Numbered from the stretch's first letter, positions 24,129-38,000 are shown. The stretch: 64,000 bases of DNA from Nyssa sinensis (GCA_008638375.1 CM018036.1:890501-954500), one strand, 5' to 3'. Numbers and translations are program-made. The notes: generated from the sequence alone by a model not told the origin.

Positions 24129-27100
24129 TTACTGGTAGTACATGAGCTGCTGTGCAGCCGCAACACTCTGGAAACCACCGTCATAAATAGCCTGGCTAGC
24201 TCCAGCAGCACCCATTCCCATAGCTGCCTGCTTAAGAGGATGCTGCCCTTGGGGATGCATAAGAGTATGGATGCCACCCATCTTGCTCATAGCTACATGC
24301 CGCTCATAGGCCAAAAGGTCGGTGGCTGAAAGACCCGGCAAAGTTCCAGCTGCAGGTGGGGGAAGTGGGTTTGAAGCAGTTCCCGGTGGAGTGGGCTTGC
24401 TACCCCATGAGCACTACAAACATAAAAAAGCTTGACAGTTAGACCAAAATTATACTTGAAATCATCCACTAACTCCTTACTCAGTATATAAAAGCAAAGC
24501 AGAAGAAAAATAAGCCACAATTCTCAGTAGCAGTACACCTGAACTGTGTCTCGTATCTAACAAATCCTAAACTACATTTTTAGATATTGCTCGTTAAGGA
24601 AGTAAATAGCTATTTCCTTCAAAATATTTAAAAGCTAAGCTTATCAATACAACTGCTGAATTCCTATGGATTTATTTACACAACCCATTAAGCTGGCAGA
24701 TCAATGTCATTTTCCAAACAGCCACTGGTGCAAAATTACAAATCCACAAGTTCCCCGTATCATGCATTTATGCTAGGTACTTTTTTATATAAGATTTATT
24801 TATTTATTTATTGGGAAGACTTGAAGCGGCATACAACAGAAGGCCAAGGCATCAACACATTAAATCTGGGAAGATTCATAAATCTTATGATAGCGGGTGG
24901 ATGAACTAAAGGGACACAGACAAAACCCAATCCAGCATGCAAGATCCATCTTAACAGAAGAAACATAGCTGATTTTTATAGACCTGTGAATAACACTTCA
25001 ATGGACTAGGAACCATAATCTGACAAATCAAAATTGGGCAGATTGCATCATCTTTGCATAGTACTAAACAGCTAAAAAAGACTTTCCCAGTAAGAACAAG
25101 GGCACACCTTAATTTGTTTGCCACAGAGAAGCGACTGGGTATTTCCCATCTGAATGGCCAGAGCTGCCTCAGCATGGGTGCTGTATCTCACAAAACCAAA
25201 ACCTTTATCACGTTGGACCCTAACTTCCTCAATTACTCCAGCACCAAGGGCATGAAAATGGCGATGGAGATCAGGCTGAGTGACCTGCAAATCAGACAAA
25301 CATAAAGGCTATCTTTAGTACGCAGGAACAGAATAAGCCAGGCATAAAATGGACTCAAAAATGGAATGAACCATGAATAGAATAGGAGGGCATTTATAAC
25401 AGTGAAAATTCTACAATTTCAACAGCCATGAGCAGATGGAGAAAAATCAAAACAAAATAATAATATTAACAGCAGCAGCAACATATCATATCTTGCCTCA
25501 GGAGCAAGATTGCCCACATAAACTGTTGTGTATTGGGGGTTATTCTCAGGAGCATCATTATTTGCTGTCTCTTTACCATCTTCTGCAAAAGCAAAGCCAA
25601 TAAATGTTAGTACATTGGTCCTCAGTCCTCAAAAAATTTCTTTTAAAGATACAAAGAAATCCATAACAAAAGCATCAATGAATATATGGGTACCATCAGA
25701 ACTTTCCAGGAATTGGACTCTTAAACCTTTAGAAAGATTTTTTGTTTTGGATCGGTACCTTTAGAAAGCTAATATTCTAGTAAATAGTCAGAAAACCCAA
25801 ACTACTTAACTTCATGGAATGACTAGATGTAATGATGTTGGAAGGATAGTTATCCCAGATTTCAGAACAAGATAATAGTGATCTCACCTTCACCCACTTA
25901 TAAATATAAAACTCTTCTTGACTCACCTGAAGAACCATTCGATAACTCGACCATGCTTTTGGCATCAGAACTCTGCTTGTCATCATTAGCACCCGCACCT
26001 TTTGCAGCCCAGTTACAACGTATCTGTCTACTTCCAAGCCACTTTCCTGAACAATAACATTAGAACAAGTGAACATTGTTGTCACATCGAACAGCAACAA
26101 GTTAGAAACTTATGCGCACCAAACGGAATAACTCACATCTAATAATGTCACGGTCACAAAATTTTCTGACTTCTGAGATATTTCTGGCTAATCGATGAAC
26201 TATTTAATTAGATTTAATAGAATCAACTGTTTGTTAATTCCTAAACTCTTTGACAAGTTGCAAATTGTGACAATGCCTTTAGAAAAATTTTGTTCATACA
26301 TTTATGTTGGTAAATATGGACAATTACAAGAGTCTCACTGATGTGACAGGAAAAAGAGCTGGAGCCCAGTAAAATTGCTCAAAGCCCTAAGAAAATTTAA
26401 GTAAACATCCTAGAGTTGACAATAGCTTCATCTGACATGCTGATATGTTTAGATTATTGAGAAGCAAAGAGCAGAGCTATATTAATTGCACATCAGACTT
26501 ACCAGTTAAGTCATTTATTGCACTTTGAGCATCCTGGACAAATGGTTAAAGAGTCAAAATTATAATGAGAAACAATGGCAATGCAAAAACATAGCTTAAA
26601 TTATTAAAACATAAATTAAAAAAGAAAACAGAACCTGTTGATTCCGGAAGGAAACAAAACCAAACCCTCTTGAACGCCCAGTCTTCTGGTCCCACATAAC
26701 CCTTGCATCACTGAAACCAGCAAGGTCAAATTAGGCACCATAGTTTGACACCAATATGGTGAGCACCATGCAATTTTACAAACCACTGATTATAACATTC
26801 CAAAAATGTCGTCGATGAAAATTGATCCTTTTTTTAAAGAAAAGGCAAAAGATGGTCAGAGGAGAGAAGCTTACGAACAACTGGGATAAACAGAGAAGCA
26901 TGCAAACAACATTGCATCAGTAACCTCAGGGCTGAGATCACCAACAAAAATGTTGTAGTGGCCTGCACAACAAGGTAGCAATATCACCAAATACCCCCAA
27001 CGAATAAATGCCAAAACAATTAATAACCAATTAGAACCATTAGTATGCAAAAACAAAAGAAGTGAACCCACTTGATGTGTCCTCCCTTTGACCACTGGCA

Positions 27101-30100
27101 TAGGCCCAATTAACTTTGATAGGCTGCCCAAACCTGCATATTACAGAATAAGAAACAAGAGGACCAAACAAGAATGTACCAGAGAATCACTAAGAATTTT
27201 ACTTACAGGTGCCTCCCATTAAGAGACAATATAGCCAGTGCAGCAGATCTACGATCAAAATAGTGAATGAATCCATAGGACGACTGCATAGAGTAGCAAC
27301 AGCAGAAGAGTTAACAACATGATTAAAGAATTACACGCAAACTGAAGGAAGAAAAGTCAAACCAAGCAAGATACAACTCATGAATCTGGACCTATAAAAT
27401 TTTTCTGCAAAGTAATCTATTGCGACACATGAATGTTACAAACTAAGGATATAAAATAATACCTTATCCTTTCTAATAAGCTTGCAACCTTCAACAGGAC
27501 CAGTACTTGAGAAAACCTCTTGAAGAAGAGGTTCCGTCACCTGTGTATGAATGTTTCCAACATACCTGCATTTTCTCAAAAATAAAGAAACTAAAATTTT
27601 TAAAAAGAAGAAAATAAGAAAATAAATTGAGCTATAAGAATCTCTCCCGGTTGTCAAGGCATGAGATAGCAAAAGACTAAGCATCACATGATTCACCCCA
27701 CGCCAATAATAATTTGACTCTTCGGAATTAATATAAAAATAAAAAAGAGAAGAAACAAAGAGAAGAAACATTATTTAAGATAAATATATCTAAAAAGGAC
27801 CACCATAACATTCTATAAGTAACAAAGACTATGACCAGCACATTGCAAAAGATGCAAATGAAACAACATAGAACAAAAGGAAAAAGAACAAAAATAAAAG
27901 GAAAAAATGCCTGGACAACACTCACACACTGCGGCATGTACTTGGATCAAACCCAGGAGGCAGATTTCCACTTAGGATTGGCTCAATCTGCAAAATAAAA
28001 AAGTGAAAAAAAGAAAAGAAAATAAAGGGAAAAAATAAAATTAAAGGAAAATATCCCTATCTTATCTGCCCACATCCACAGTAATTTAGACCCCAATAAG
28101 GAAAAGAGGAAAGAAAACAAACTTCAGAAGGAATTAAAAGATCTAAACCACCCAAATACTGAAACTGACAATCACAACGTAAAGAAAAAAAAACCCAAAC
28201 TAAACAAAGACACCTAAAAAATTCTTACAATAAAACTACATGGCAAAATAAGTTCCTACACACCCAAAATAAGTTCAAATATTGGCGTAATCAATGGTGG
28301 ATCCTGGAATTTCTCTTGGGAAGGCCAATAAATATGTATATAAATTTTAAAAATACCTAAATGATCAATATCTCAAGACCAAAATGTATTTTATTGAAGT
28401 TTTTTCTTATAGAATTTCGGGAAAATATTTCAATAATCAATTAAAATTATGAAATATTTGCAAAAATTCCTGTTGTCCTAAAAAATTATTGTTTAAATTA
28501 CTCAAAACTATTTTTAAAGAAATTTTGGATTATCAAAAAAAAAAATTTAAGAAATTTCAATAATTTAATATCTAATTAAGACAATATTTGTCTAAATTTT
28601 CAAGTGTATTGCACTACTTAAATTAACAAAAGTAAAGATTCTGATATGTAGCAGAGAAAGAGGTCATAGCTTATGGTATGGAAAATGACATTAGTAACTG
28701 CAACATTGTGACTAAACTGTTTGACATAACAGTTATTCAATGTCACAGAACAATGTCTCACTCCCCCCTCTCATAAATTTCTAAGGAATGAGATCCCGTA
28801 TCAGCCATAAAAAGAATTTCAAACGTGTCAAATCATGCAATAAACTTTTCTATTAATTTCAAATTTTCAATTTCTAATTATATACATATATTTTTTTTTA
28901 ACTTTTTAAATAGTTGTTTAAACCCAATTGGAGCGAAGTGTATGAGAGAGTTATGAGGTGAGCTAGGGCACGATTAAAAAAATTTCATCAGATGTCCATT
29001 ATTTATTTATCTTCTTTTTTTTTGGTAGGGGGTGACCAACTGACCCTGAAGTTATCATGTAACCAAAATAGCTATAAAGCACGAATAGCGAAACCGGAGA
29101 ATGCTTCAAACTGAAATAGACTTATTATATACATGCTTCGATTGCCCAATGCCCCTTCCCATTTTTACCGTATGGCAGTGCTTAAGCTAAATAGAACACA
29201 GTCAACAGGATAATTTTGAAGAAATGAAAAATGCTAATGCAAACTTCCCCCTTTTGGACCTCTGTTTCAAATGTAGTTCTGCATGTTAGAATTTCATGTA
29301 AAACTAAAATCACCCAACTAACAGTAAACTCAACTCTCAAATCAATTTAGATACATGTGCTAGAAATTGAAACCAGATGCTTATTTTGCATCACTGACAG
29401 AAAAAATTACTTGCCAAATAGGAATCTTTGTCTAATTCTGAAAGTAATACTTGTAAGTTGTAAACAAACAAAGAAAAGGTCAAAGCCATGTTTCACACAC
29501 TTTTTTTCAGACAGCAGAAATATATCAGCAACAATGACGAACATATTAGACTGGTAATAGTTTTCCCAGGGGAAGATTTGATGGGAAAAAGGGTCTCCTA
29601 GAATGTTTTTGTAGATATTGAAAACTTGATGGCAGATCAGGACAATAATGAATCTAGGAATCCAAGACGTACTCATGCTAGAGCTTCTGCACTCCTCTGG
29701 GGAGGGGTTTCTTATAGAGAGGGGTAATAAGATTGCATATTCATGAATAAGCTCATGCTTTTAAACACATATGATAATGTCACGTCACAAGAAATTTACC
29801 ATATTGTCACTCTCAGCTAATCTAAAAGAATTTGTGAAGTTAAAAAACACGACACTCTTTTGCAGTTTTGTGCCTTTTTTTTTTCAATGCAGATGTCAAG
29901 GAAAAAGTTATGATGTCAAACTACCAAGGATTAGAAGTAAATTATAAAAAAGGACCAAAGTTGACACAAAGTTGCAACCTAGATCCATTTCGTTTGAAAT
30001 ATAAGCACGAATTCAAACTTCGCTAAAAGATAACAAAACTAAAACCAGATAACTAATTACAGAAAAACAAAGTTTCATTTTCAAAGGACCCAAACCTCAA

Positions 30101-30531
30101 ATGCCAAAGAATCCCAAGCAATCAAAAATTCAAAGCCTGCTGAATCACAAGCCTCCCCCCGGGAAAAATCATCTGAACACAGTAGTCCAACACCCTAAAT
30201 TTCAAGAGAACTCCACCAACAACAAAAACACCAAAACCCTAGATCCGAAGCGCAAACAAACAATCCAAAACCCTAACTTTCGCTAACACGATCATAACTC
30301 GATGATCAAACAAACATCGGAAGAAACCCCTAAATCGTAATAAATCAGTGGTCAAAATCGATAAACACGTAAGATATAACCATATATACAAAGATTAGAA
30401 GAAGAAGAAGAAAAGGATCGAACCTGAGGAGGAGCTAATAGGCCAGGATGGTACATAGACTGCTGTTGAAGGAGAGCTGCTTGTTGCATCAACGCTTGCT
30501 GTTGCTGTTGCTTCAGCCTCTGATGATGCAT
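24129..30531 (-). CDS. UBP1: UBP1-type oligouridylate-binding protein (three RRMs)
   Basis: Twelve exons join in frame to 424 aa: 30424-30531, 27926-27987, 27463-27565, 27207-27283, 27072-27133, 26875-26962, 26635-26710, 26503-26533, 25927-26046, 25497-25582, 25108-25284 and 24129-24413. A Gln-rich N-terminus ([12 protein letters not shown]) is followed by three RNA-recognition motifs at about residues 57-130, 141-217 and 263-335. Their RNP2/RNP1 pairs are [26 protein letters not shown] and [14 protein letters not shown]. The C-terminus is Ala/Gly/Gln-rich. Plant UBP1 is the TIA-1-like protein that binds U-rich introns and 3' UTRs, enhances splicing of weak introns and forms stress granules; length fits Arabidopsis UBP1B/UBP1C. 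The intron after exon 25497-25582 has a GC donor (GAG|GCAAGA) in place of GT. Confidence 0.95.
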
Positions 30532-31063
30532 TTTTCCACGATTTTATAGTTCTTCGATATCGATACAACGACACGACAACAGGGTTAAGGGATTCGAGAG
30601 TAACAAAGAAGCCCCTAGAATAGGCAAATGACAAAGGGCTCCTAAGAGTTCCTTCGGACAAGTAGATAAGAAAGATAAAAAGACATGAAAAAGATGAAAG
30701 CTAATGAGAGTCATTTTTTTTACATAAAAAGGAGTATAATTTATTTTGAGTATAATGAGTAAAAATATACCATTTGCAAACACGTAATATACTCTAAATA
30801 AATTCTATTTGATTGTTGTATCAATTTAATTACACTGTATTTCACTAAAAATGTTATGAGTGGTATAGATTTGATGAACATTTTCACCAAATATATGTTC
30901 GATTTTAGTATTTAATATTAAGATGGGACAACATATTTTTGGGAATAATAATTTATGTTATTCATCAAAAACATAAATTTATATTTCAGAATTAGTATGA
31001 TTTTTTTTTTTTTTAGATTTAAACATATCTCAAATTAGTTATTGTAGATAAAGTTTATATTTT

Positions 31064-31375
31064 GAGTAATGTTATCCATACAATAAAATTTTATTAAATT
31101 TTTTATATTTTGAGTAATGTTATCCATACCATAAAATTTTATCAAATTTTTTTTTTGCTGATGTAGCTGTTCGGGTGCTAGTCAATTAAGCCTCTTGGTA
31201 TATGCGGGCGTTACTCAATTAAGTCTTTTGGCATATGCGGGTGTTAGTCAATTACGCCTCTTGAACTTATCTGACATGACTAGCACCAAGAGGTTGAATT
31301 CACTAGCACCAAAAGCAACCACAGTCAGCAGGTAATTTTTTTTGATAAAGTGTTAATGTAAGGATAGTATTACTC
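31064..31375. mobile_element. Mutator-type MITE, 9-bp target duplication
   Basis: Ends GAGTAATGTTATCC (left) and GGATAGTATTACTC (right) form an imperfect inverted repeat, flanked by perfect TTATATTTT (31055-31063 and 31376-31384). A 9-bp duplication suggests mobilisation by a MULE. The left terminus together with its flank is itself tandemly duplicated (a second TTATATTTT-GAGTAATG at about 31104-31120). There is no coding capacity. Confidence 0.8.
31173..31266. repeat. 33-bp tandem repeat, nearly three units, inside the MITE
   Basis: Units start at 31173, 31206 and 31239, each opening GGG(T/C)G and containing AGTCAATTA or a variant, then CTCTTG or TCTTTTGG and TATGC. Regular 33-bp spacing with substitutions only. 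Confidence 0.85.
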
Positions 31376-32212
31376 TTATATTTTTATTATTTTGTATTTT
31401 AAATAAAAATTTTTATTCTAGTAGGATCGAGACTTCCAACATTAACATCTATATAAATAGGATTGCGGGTCTATGTCTTTTATCTTCGAATTTTGATATT
31501 AAAATATTTGTTTAAAAATTTTTCTTTTTGGTTGAGCTAATTGTTTCTTATTTTTAGAAATTGAATTTATTAGTATTTTCACATTGTGTGTGTTAGTACT
31601 TCTTATTATTTTACAATCTTATATATAAATATTAGAAGTCCTAATTTTCTTAAAATAAATAATCATATTTAGAATAGAAAATAATAAAAATTTAAAATAA
31701 CTATTTTGAGATAAACTCAAATTTAAAAATTAAAGAATTTTACAATAATTCTGAAATATTTATGCATGTTTTTGACAATATCATATATGTCATACATCAA
31801 TTACTGTATTTACTTTTTAACTTGAAGCATGATATAAAATGCCCTTTTGCCATATATTTAAATCAATGTTTAAAATTATCATACAACTAAAATTATAACT
31901 ACATATTAATAATAATCTCAAACAGTTGGTAACGGAAAATAGAGATAACGATATTAAGAAAAGTCAATTGACATTGAAACAAAAAGATTTATGAGCCCAT
32001 AAGGAAAAAATGTTTCACATACGCATGTGATGAAATTTATGATTTTAGTAATATCGTAAATTTCATGTAAACTAACGTGGAATTTATCTTCGATAAACTT
32101 ATTTGTGAAAGGATAGTAAAATTCTTTCATAATCTCAATTTTTTTAGGTACAACAATGGAGAAGAAATATTTTATTTTAAGTGTGTGTGACATAGTGAAT
32201 TTCGAATCAAAA

Positions 32213-32326
32213 TATGTACTATGACATAGTAAATTTCGAATCTGAATTGCATTTATAGAAGGAAATTTTGACTACAGTGAATTTCGAATCTGAACTGCAT
32301 TTATAGAAGGAAATGACTTTCCCTTC
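32213..32326. repeat. Tandem duplication, about 60-bp unit x2
   Basis: The phrases AATTTCGAATCTGAA and TGCATTTATAGAAGGAAAT occur twice in direct order, about 450-570 bp upstream of the PRK start codon. A third partial copy of the first phrase is near 32196. Confidence 0.8.
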
Positions 32327-32456
32327 TTGAACAGGACTTCGATCCCCCACATTATTAGAAAAAATATGTACAATGTCTCTGGTTACCATATATACCCTAG
32401 AACTGGAAAGGTAGGCAGTTTCACTTCTAATGGGATCCAGAGGGTATTATAGTCCA

Positions 32457-32464
32457 TATATAAT
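32457..32464 (+). promoter_or_regulatory. Candidate TATA box of the PRK gene
   Basis: TATATAAT about 320 bp upstream of the ATG at 32782. It is the best TATA-like match in the proximal upstream region, but a leader of about 290 nt would be long and the call is tentative. Confidence 0.3.
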
Positions 32465-32781
32465 ATTCGGACAGTTTTTACAGTTACAACAAATCATATG
32501 AACTCTAATGGATACAGAGGACTCACCTACGACAATGCCGGTTTTTCATTGATTTGGTCAAAACAGAATGATACATTTCTCTCTCTACCCAAAGCCCTCT
32601 GGCTTCCCCTCATTCTGAGGCTGTCTTGCGCTCGCCAGCTTCATCATCGACCCTCAAAACACGCCATGAAAATAACACAAAACATCACGAAAAAAATGAA
32701 AAATCAGCTAGAGTAAGACCCAGAAAATTACAGCTGGCAGGTTCATCCTGATTCCTGAGACGTGCATTTCCGGTTTGAGTA

Positions 32782-34281
32782 ATGGCCAGTGTTCATGTTC
32801 TTCGACATTCCTTTCTCTTGTGCATTTTATCGATCATCCCTCTTGTGATATCTTCGGTTTCTGATTCTGAGGCTTTGCTTGAACTCAAGAAATCATTTAC
32901 AAACACAAAGTCTCTCAATTCTTGGGAGCCAGACTCCGAGCCTTGCGCCAAAGGCAACGAGTGGGCTGGTCTGATTTGTTACAATGGCATTATCATTGGT
33001 CTTCGTCTTGGACAGATGGGGCTATCTGGGAAAATAAATGTGGAAGCTCTGCTTCGAATCCCGGGCATTCGAAGTCTTAGTTTTGTGAACAATTCTTTCT
33101 CAGGCTCGATTCCTGAATTCAATCGCATGGGTGCTTTGAAGGCCATTTACTTGTCAGGGAATCAATTTTCAGGTGAAATTCCGGCGAGTTACTTCACGAA
33201 AATGGATTCTTTGAAGAAAGTGTGGCTTTCAGGGAACAACTTCACAGGTGAAATTCCATCATCATTGTCCCAGCTGACCCATTTAATTGAATTACATCTT
33301 GAAAATAATCAGTTTTCAGGAGCAATTCCATCATTAGAACAATCAACATTGACGTCGTTTGATGTATCCAACAACGACTTAAAAGGGGAAATTCCACCTA
33401 GTTTATCAAGATTTGGTGTCAGCTCATTTGGGGGAAATTCGGGGCTCTGTGGGGCAAAATTGGGTAGAACCTGTGATGAATCAAATAGCAATATGGAGAA
33501 TGAATATGACAATGCCAATGCAAACAAGATTGCTGCGGGGCTCATGACAGCGGCAGTGGTGATTCTTTCACTCATGTGTGTGGCAATTTTTGTGCTGAGA
33601 CGAAGGCAAGAGAGGTTCAATGTGCTTGGGAAAGGAAAATCTTGATGAGCCACTTGAGGTGCGGGTATCAAGTGCAAGCAAAAAGGATATGGATTCAAGC
33701 TTGAAAGGCACAGGTTCGAGTGTGAAAGGCACGGGTTCAAGCCGTAAGGGATCAAATCATGGCAAGGCTGCTGGGGATCTAGTGGTGGTAAATGAGGAGA
33801 AGGGTATTTTTGGGTTAGCAGATTTGATGAAGGCAGCTGCAGAGGTGCTTGGAAATGGCACATTGGGATCATCCTACAAGGCCATGATGTCTAATGGGGC
33901 GAGTGTGGTAGTGAAGAGGGTAAAAGAGATGAATAAGATTGGAAAAAATGGATTTGATGCAGAGATCAGGCGGCTAGGAAAACTACAGCAGCGGAACATC
34001 TTGACACCATTGGCTTACCATTACAGGAAGGACGAGAAGCTGCTGGTCTCTGAGTACGTTCCCAAAGGCAGTTTACTTTACCTATTGCATGGTATGAATC
34101 AACTTTCATCAAATCTGAAGGTTTAACATTTTTAGTTATGTTTTGTCTCATATCCTTATGTCAGCAATTAGATTTCCCAGTCAATTTGTGTTATATATGC
34201 ATGGTTCTCCTCTCATTCGTGTTCAAGGTGTAATAGATACAAGCTCATGTTTCTTTGCAAAATCTATGATTTCTGATAAGC

Positions 34282-34317
<36 letters not shown>

Positions 34318-35072
34318 CTTTAGGTGATCGAGGACCCAGCCATGCTGACCTCAATTGGCCTGCCCGGCTAAAGATTGTACAAGGAATTGCACGGGGGTTG
34401 GGTTATCTTCACACTGAACTTGCTTCCTTTGACTTGCCCCATGGCAATCTCAAATCAAGCAATGTTCTTATAGGCTCTGAGCATGAGCCATTGCTTGTAG
34501 ATTATGGATTTAATGCATTGGTCAATGCCAACCAAGCTGCACAAACACTATTTGCCTACAGGTCTCCCGAAGCTATACAATATGGTCAGGTTTCTCCCAA
34601 ATGTGATGTGTACTGTCTGGGTATTATCATTCTGGAGATCCTTACAGGGAAGTTTCCTTCTCAATATCTCAACAATACCAAGGGTGGGACTGATGTAGTC
34701 CAATGGGTAAAATCAGCAATTTCTGAGGGCAGAGAATCAGAATTGTTTGATCCAGAGATTGCAAGCTCTAGAAATTGTTGGGGTGAGATGGAGCGGCTCC
34801 TCCACATTGGTGCTGATTGCACTGAAAGTAACCCTGAGCAGCGGCTGGACATTAAAGAGGCCATTAGGCGGATAGAGGAGATACAAATTCAGGGAGGTCA
34901 ATTTCAAGTGCTACCATCACTGAGAGATGGATATGCTGAATCACCTGCATTACCATCCCATGTGGCGAGTTTGCGAGAAGGTTATGGTGAGCAATCTGGA
35001 AGGAGGTATGAAAACTCTGGAGAACGATCAGGGCGGCAGTTTAGTGGTAATTTTGCCTTTGACATATCCTAA
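32782..35072 (+). CDS. PRK-type leucine-rich-repeat receptor-like (pseudo)kinase, one frame break
   Basis: Two exons: 32782-34091 and 34324-35072; intron with GT-AG ends and a (TA)n tract. The protein has a signal peptide (residues 1 to about 24), an LRRNT block ending SWEPDSEPC, about five LRRs (VWLSGNNFTGEIPSSLSQL and similar), a membrane span AAGLMTAAVVILSLMCVAIF at about 250-270 and a cytosolic kinase-like domain. The frame breaks after FNVLGK (residue 284): one extra G at 33634-33635 must be removed to continue into ENLDEPLEV; corrected length is 685 aa. The kinase keeps GNGTLGSSYKA and the VVKR lysine, but HRD reads HGN and DFG reads DYG, so it is probably catalytically weak or dead, as is common in LRR-III kinases. 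PRKs are pollen-tube plasma-membrane receptors acting with ROPGEFs. Position next to EXO70D suggests the PRK8 (At1g72460) orthologue. Confidence 0.88.
34285..34315. repeat. (TA)n microsatellite in the PRK intron
   Basis: The run ends only about eight bases before the acceptor AG at 34322-34323, so it occupies the place of the usual polypyrimidine tract, which is reduced to TTTCTTT. Confidence 0.85.
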
Positions 35073-38000
35073 CTAGTTGTTGAGAAATGACACTTGTTTC
35101 TCTTGAAATTGAAAAAAAGGAGATGGGAAGATGGAACTTCTAGGGAGAATGACTCGCAGTTACCTCTGGAATTATTTCTAAGAGCCTATCGTAGGAGTTA
35201 AATATCCACCGTGTATATATATGTGGATTCAACACATCACTTCCCGTTTAACTTCTGAAGTGGCCTTTTCCCAACTTCTCCTAATAGCGCAGGGTGTATA
35301 TGCTTCTTCTAAGAATTACACAAACTGCTTGATGTTACTAGAATGGATTGAAAGTTGTTAAAACTTTTATGTACTATAGAATGCTTAAAAAGCTTCTGTT
35401 CTGAACAAATATGTACTTAGTTGCTTGGGGTTTAACTGTGTTTCTGGGTTAGCTCAAAAGTTGAACCCCATAAAAACATATGATTGGATTGAAATATGAA
35501 GAAAATGTTTAGAAAATTGTGATTAAGAGAGGAGCTCATTGTTGATTTGTACGTGCCAGATGAATGCAGAGGTAAACTTGATACGGTTTGAGAGGATACA
35601 AATTTTTTGGGTATTCATTCACATCATTTTGAACTCGAGGTTACAAATTTCGCTTTCTATATGTATCTAATTTCTCTCTTCTGTGTGGTCTACAGTTCTT
35701 ACATACCTCCTAGTGAAAGAAAGAGAGTGAAAAAGGACTTCGTCAATCATAATATTAGGGAGTCTTTCTGGACGAACAAAACATCACATAGTCCAAAAAC
35801 AGTACACAAGCAGCAGACTGCAGTTTTAGACTTGTGGAATTCATGAAATGATGCTGCATTAGGTTTTTATCCAGAGAATTTATCAGAATTTGTATGCGAA
35901 AAGAGAGAACTAGAACATTGTTTCCCCCCCGGTTGTGATAATAACAATACAAGTCCAGCAAGTCTTGCAGAGCACACCTTGGCTTGCTTTAACATTGATA
36001 ACAGCATGGTCGATCTGATTATTCTTAGGCCTAATAGATAATAAATTCTGTTTAAATTTCTAATGCCAGTCATATACTTAAAGAAATTGAAATTTGCGGG
36101 AGAAATCCAGATTATATAAGTGATGAAGGCAATAACTGAACTCAAATTCCCCATACTTGTGTTTTCTTGACAACTTGAGGGACATTAATGCTCTAAACTC
36201 TAACTCAATATAAAACTCAAAACCATATTGTTTGAAGACACCGAGCCAAAATGAACTGAGCTCATCCTATAACCCGCATCTAGCATGAAACAATTCCAAG
36301 TTTTAACAATATGATCGAGAAGTGCAAGGTAAACTTTGCCAAAGTTCTCTGTAGAAACTCTCTAACGAATGAATATTTGAAATCTATTCTATATACTTAA
36401 GATTTGTTGCAAAATGTCGAGTTCTTGCGAGTGTCAATTGCTAAGTTTGAAATGAAATTAAGCAATGTTTGATTCAGAAATTCTCACCATGCATTCTAGG
36501 GCCTCAAATACTGAAACATCACAGAGAGGCAGACCAAACTGTCAACTGTCAAGGACAAACGCAAGAACTTCGAATTGATTTCCATATCATTAGGCAATTC
36601 CTATAACCAATTTGAGATCAAATTTTGAAGTAAAATTATAGTAGGACAAATTAAGTTCTTCGAACTTAGTTTAGTTAGAAGTTAGTTCGAAATCAACTAT
36701 ATATACGAGTTAAAACTTGATTGGATTTGAATTCAACTCGATAAGTTAAACTTTTGCTTATTAGACTGGAATTGTTTACAACCCTATTTTGATGCACGGA
36801 TTGATCCAAGCCTAACACTCATTAGTGAGGGTCCATTTTGCTCGGTTAGCGTATGTTTGTCCACGCGGGAGAAAGAGAAATCTCGGGCCGTGCTGCGATT
36901 TTCCCCACTCCAAATACCTCCCCAGCCTGCGATTCTGCTACAAAAACGTCATTCATGATGAACCTTCAAAAGCTGATTGAGACTTCCAAGTTCCAACTCA
37001 TTAATAGTATAATTGAGATTTCCAAGTTCCAACTCATTGACAGTATAAAAATATTCTCCCAATAGTCAACCCTTCTCTTTCTCATATGTCATTACAGCTG
37101 GAAAGATGACATGAATATATAAATTAGGCCCAGATATATAGGCTTCTAACCTGGCAAACAACAATAACCCACCTTCAAATCACACTAATAAAGATCTTGT
37201 TAGATCACTATGAACTCCAGAAAAATTTTAAAATGGATGATTGAACACCTCTTAGATCGGCTTTGATGCTACATTTTCAATTTTCAAATATCCAAACTGG
37301 CAAAATCCTTTTTTCTCATTAACTCCCTCTGCTTCACCGCTCGTGCAACTCCTGGTTTAGATATATTTTTTCGCTCCATTGGATTGTTTATCACTAATTA
37401 TAATCTTTCAGCAGACAACCAGACAGGAGATTCCTTAAAAAAATACCAAAACCAAAAAAACACTGCATGCATGCACCCAAATTGGTTGATATTTAGGAAA
37501 TAATAATTTTACTATAAACTCAAACTTATACGAGATACCATGTTTTAATAGTCATTAAATGACTTTGAAATTTTTATTTTATTTTATAGAAGATAAATTA
37601 GCGTATTACATAATAACAAAAGAACAAAATTTAACGAACAATAATAATCTTTCAAATATAAATTATAGACAGACAAATCAGCCCAACTCATGAAAAAAGT
37701 GAGACTACCTGAATTCACAACAGGACATACTGACCAAATGAACTAGTCCTAATTAATTAAATGACCTAAGATTTTATATCTTTAATTTGTATCTCAAATA
37801 TATTTTCATTGTGATGTGTCACTTTGTAACGCTTTTGAACTCTACGCTGATGTGATTTTCAAAAAACTTATATAAATGAAGAAACATGTAACTTTACTCT
37901 TATACTTACAGCTTGTTTGGGCATAAATAAATGCTCAATTCTTTCTTCAATTACTAATTAATTCATCAGTTTTTTTTTAAGAATTCTACTATATTTAATT

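Larger units (their letters stand above)
30532..32781. other. Intergenic between divergent UBP1 and PRK genes
   Basis: The two genes are transcribed away from this 2.2-kb space, so it must hold both promoters. It also contains the MITE at 31064-31375 and a small tandem duplication at 32213-32326. The rest is AT-rich with no supported open frame. Confidence 0.65.
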
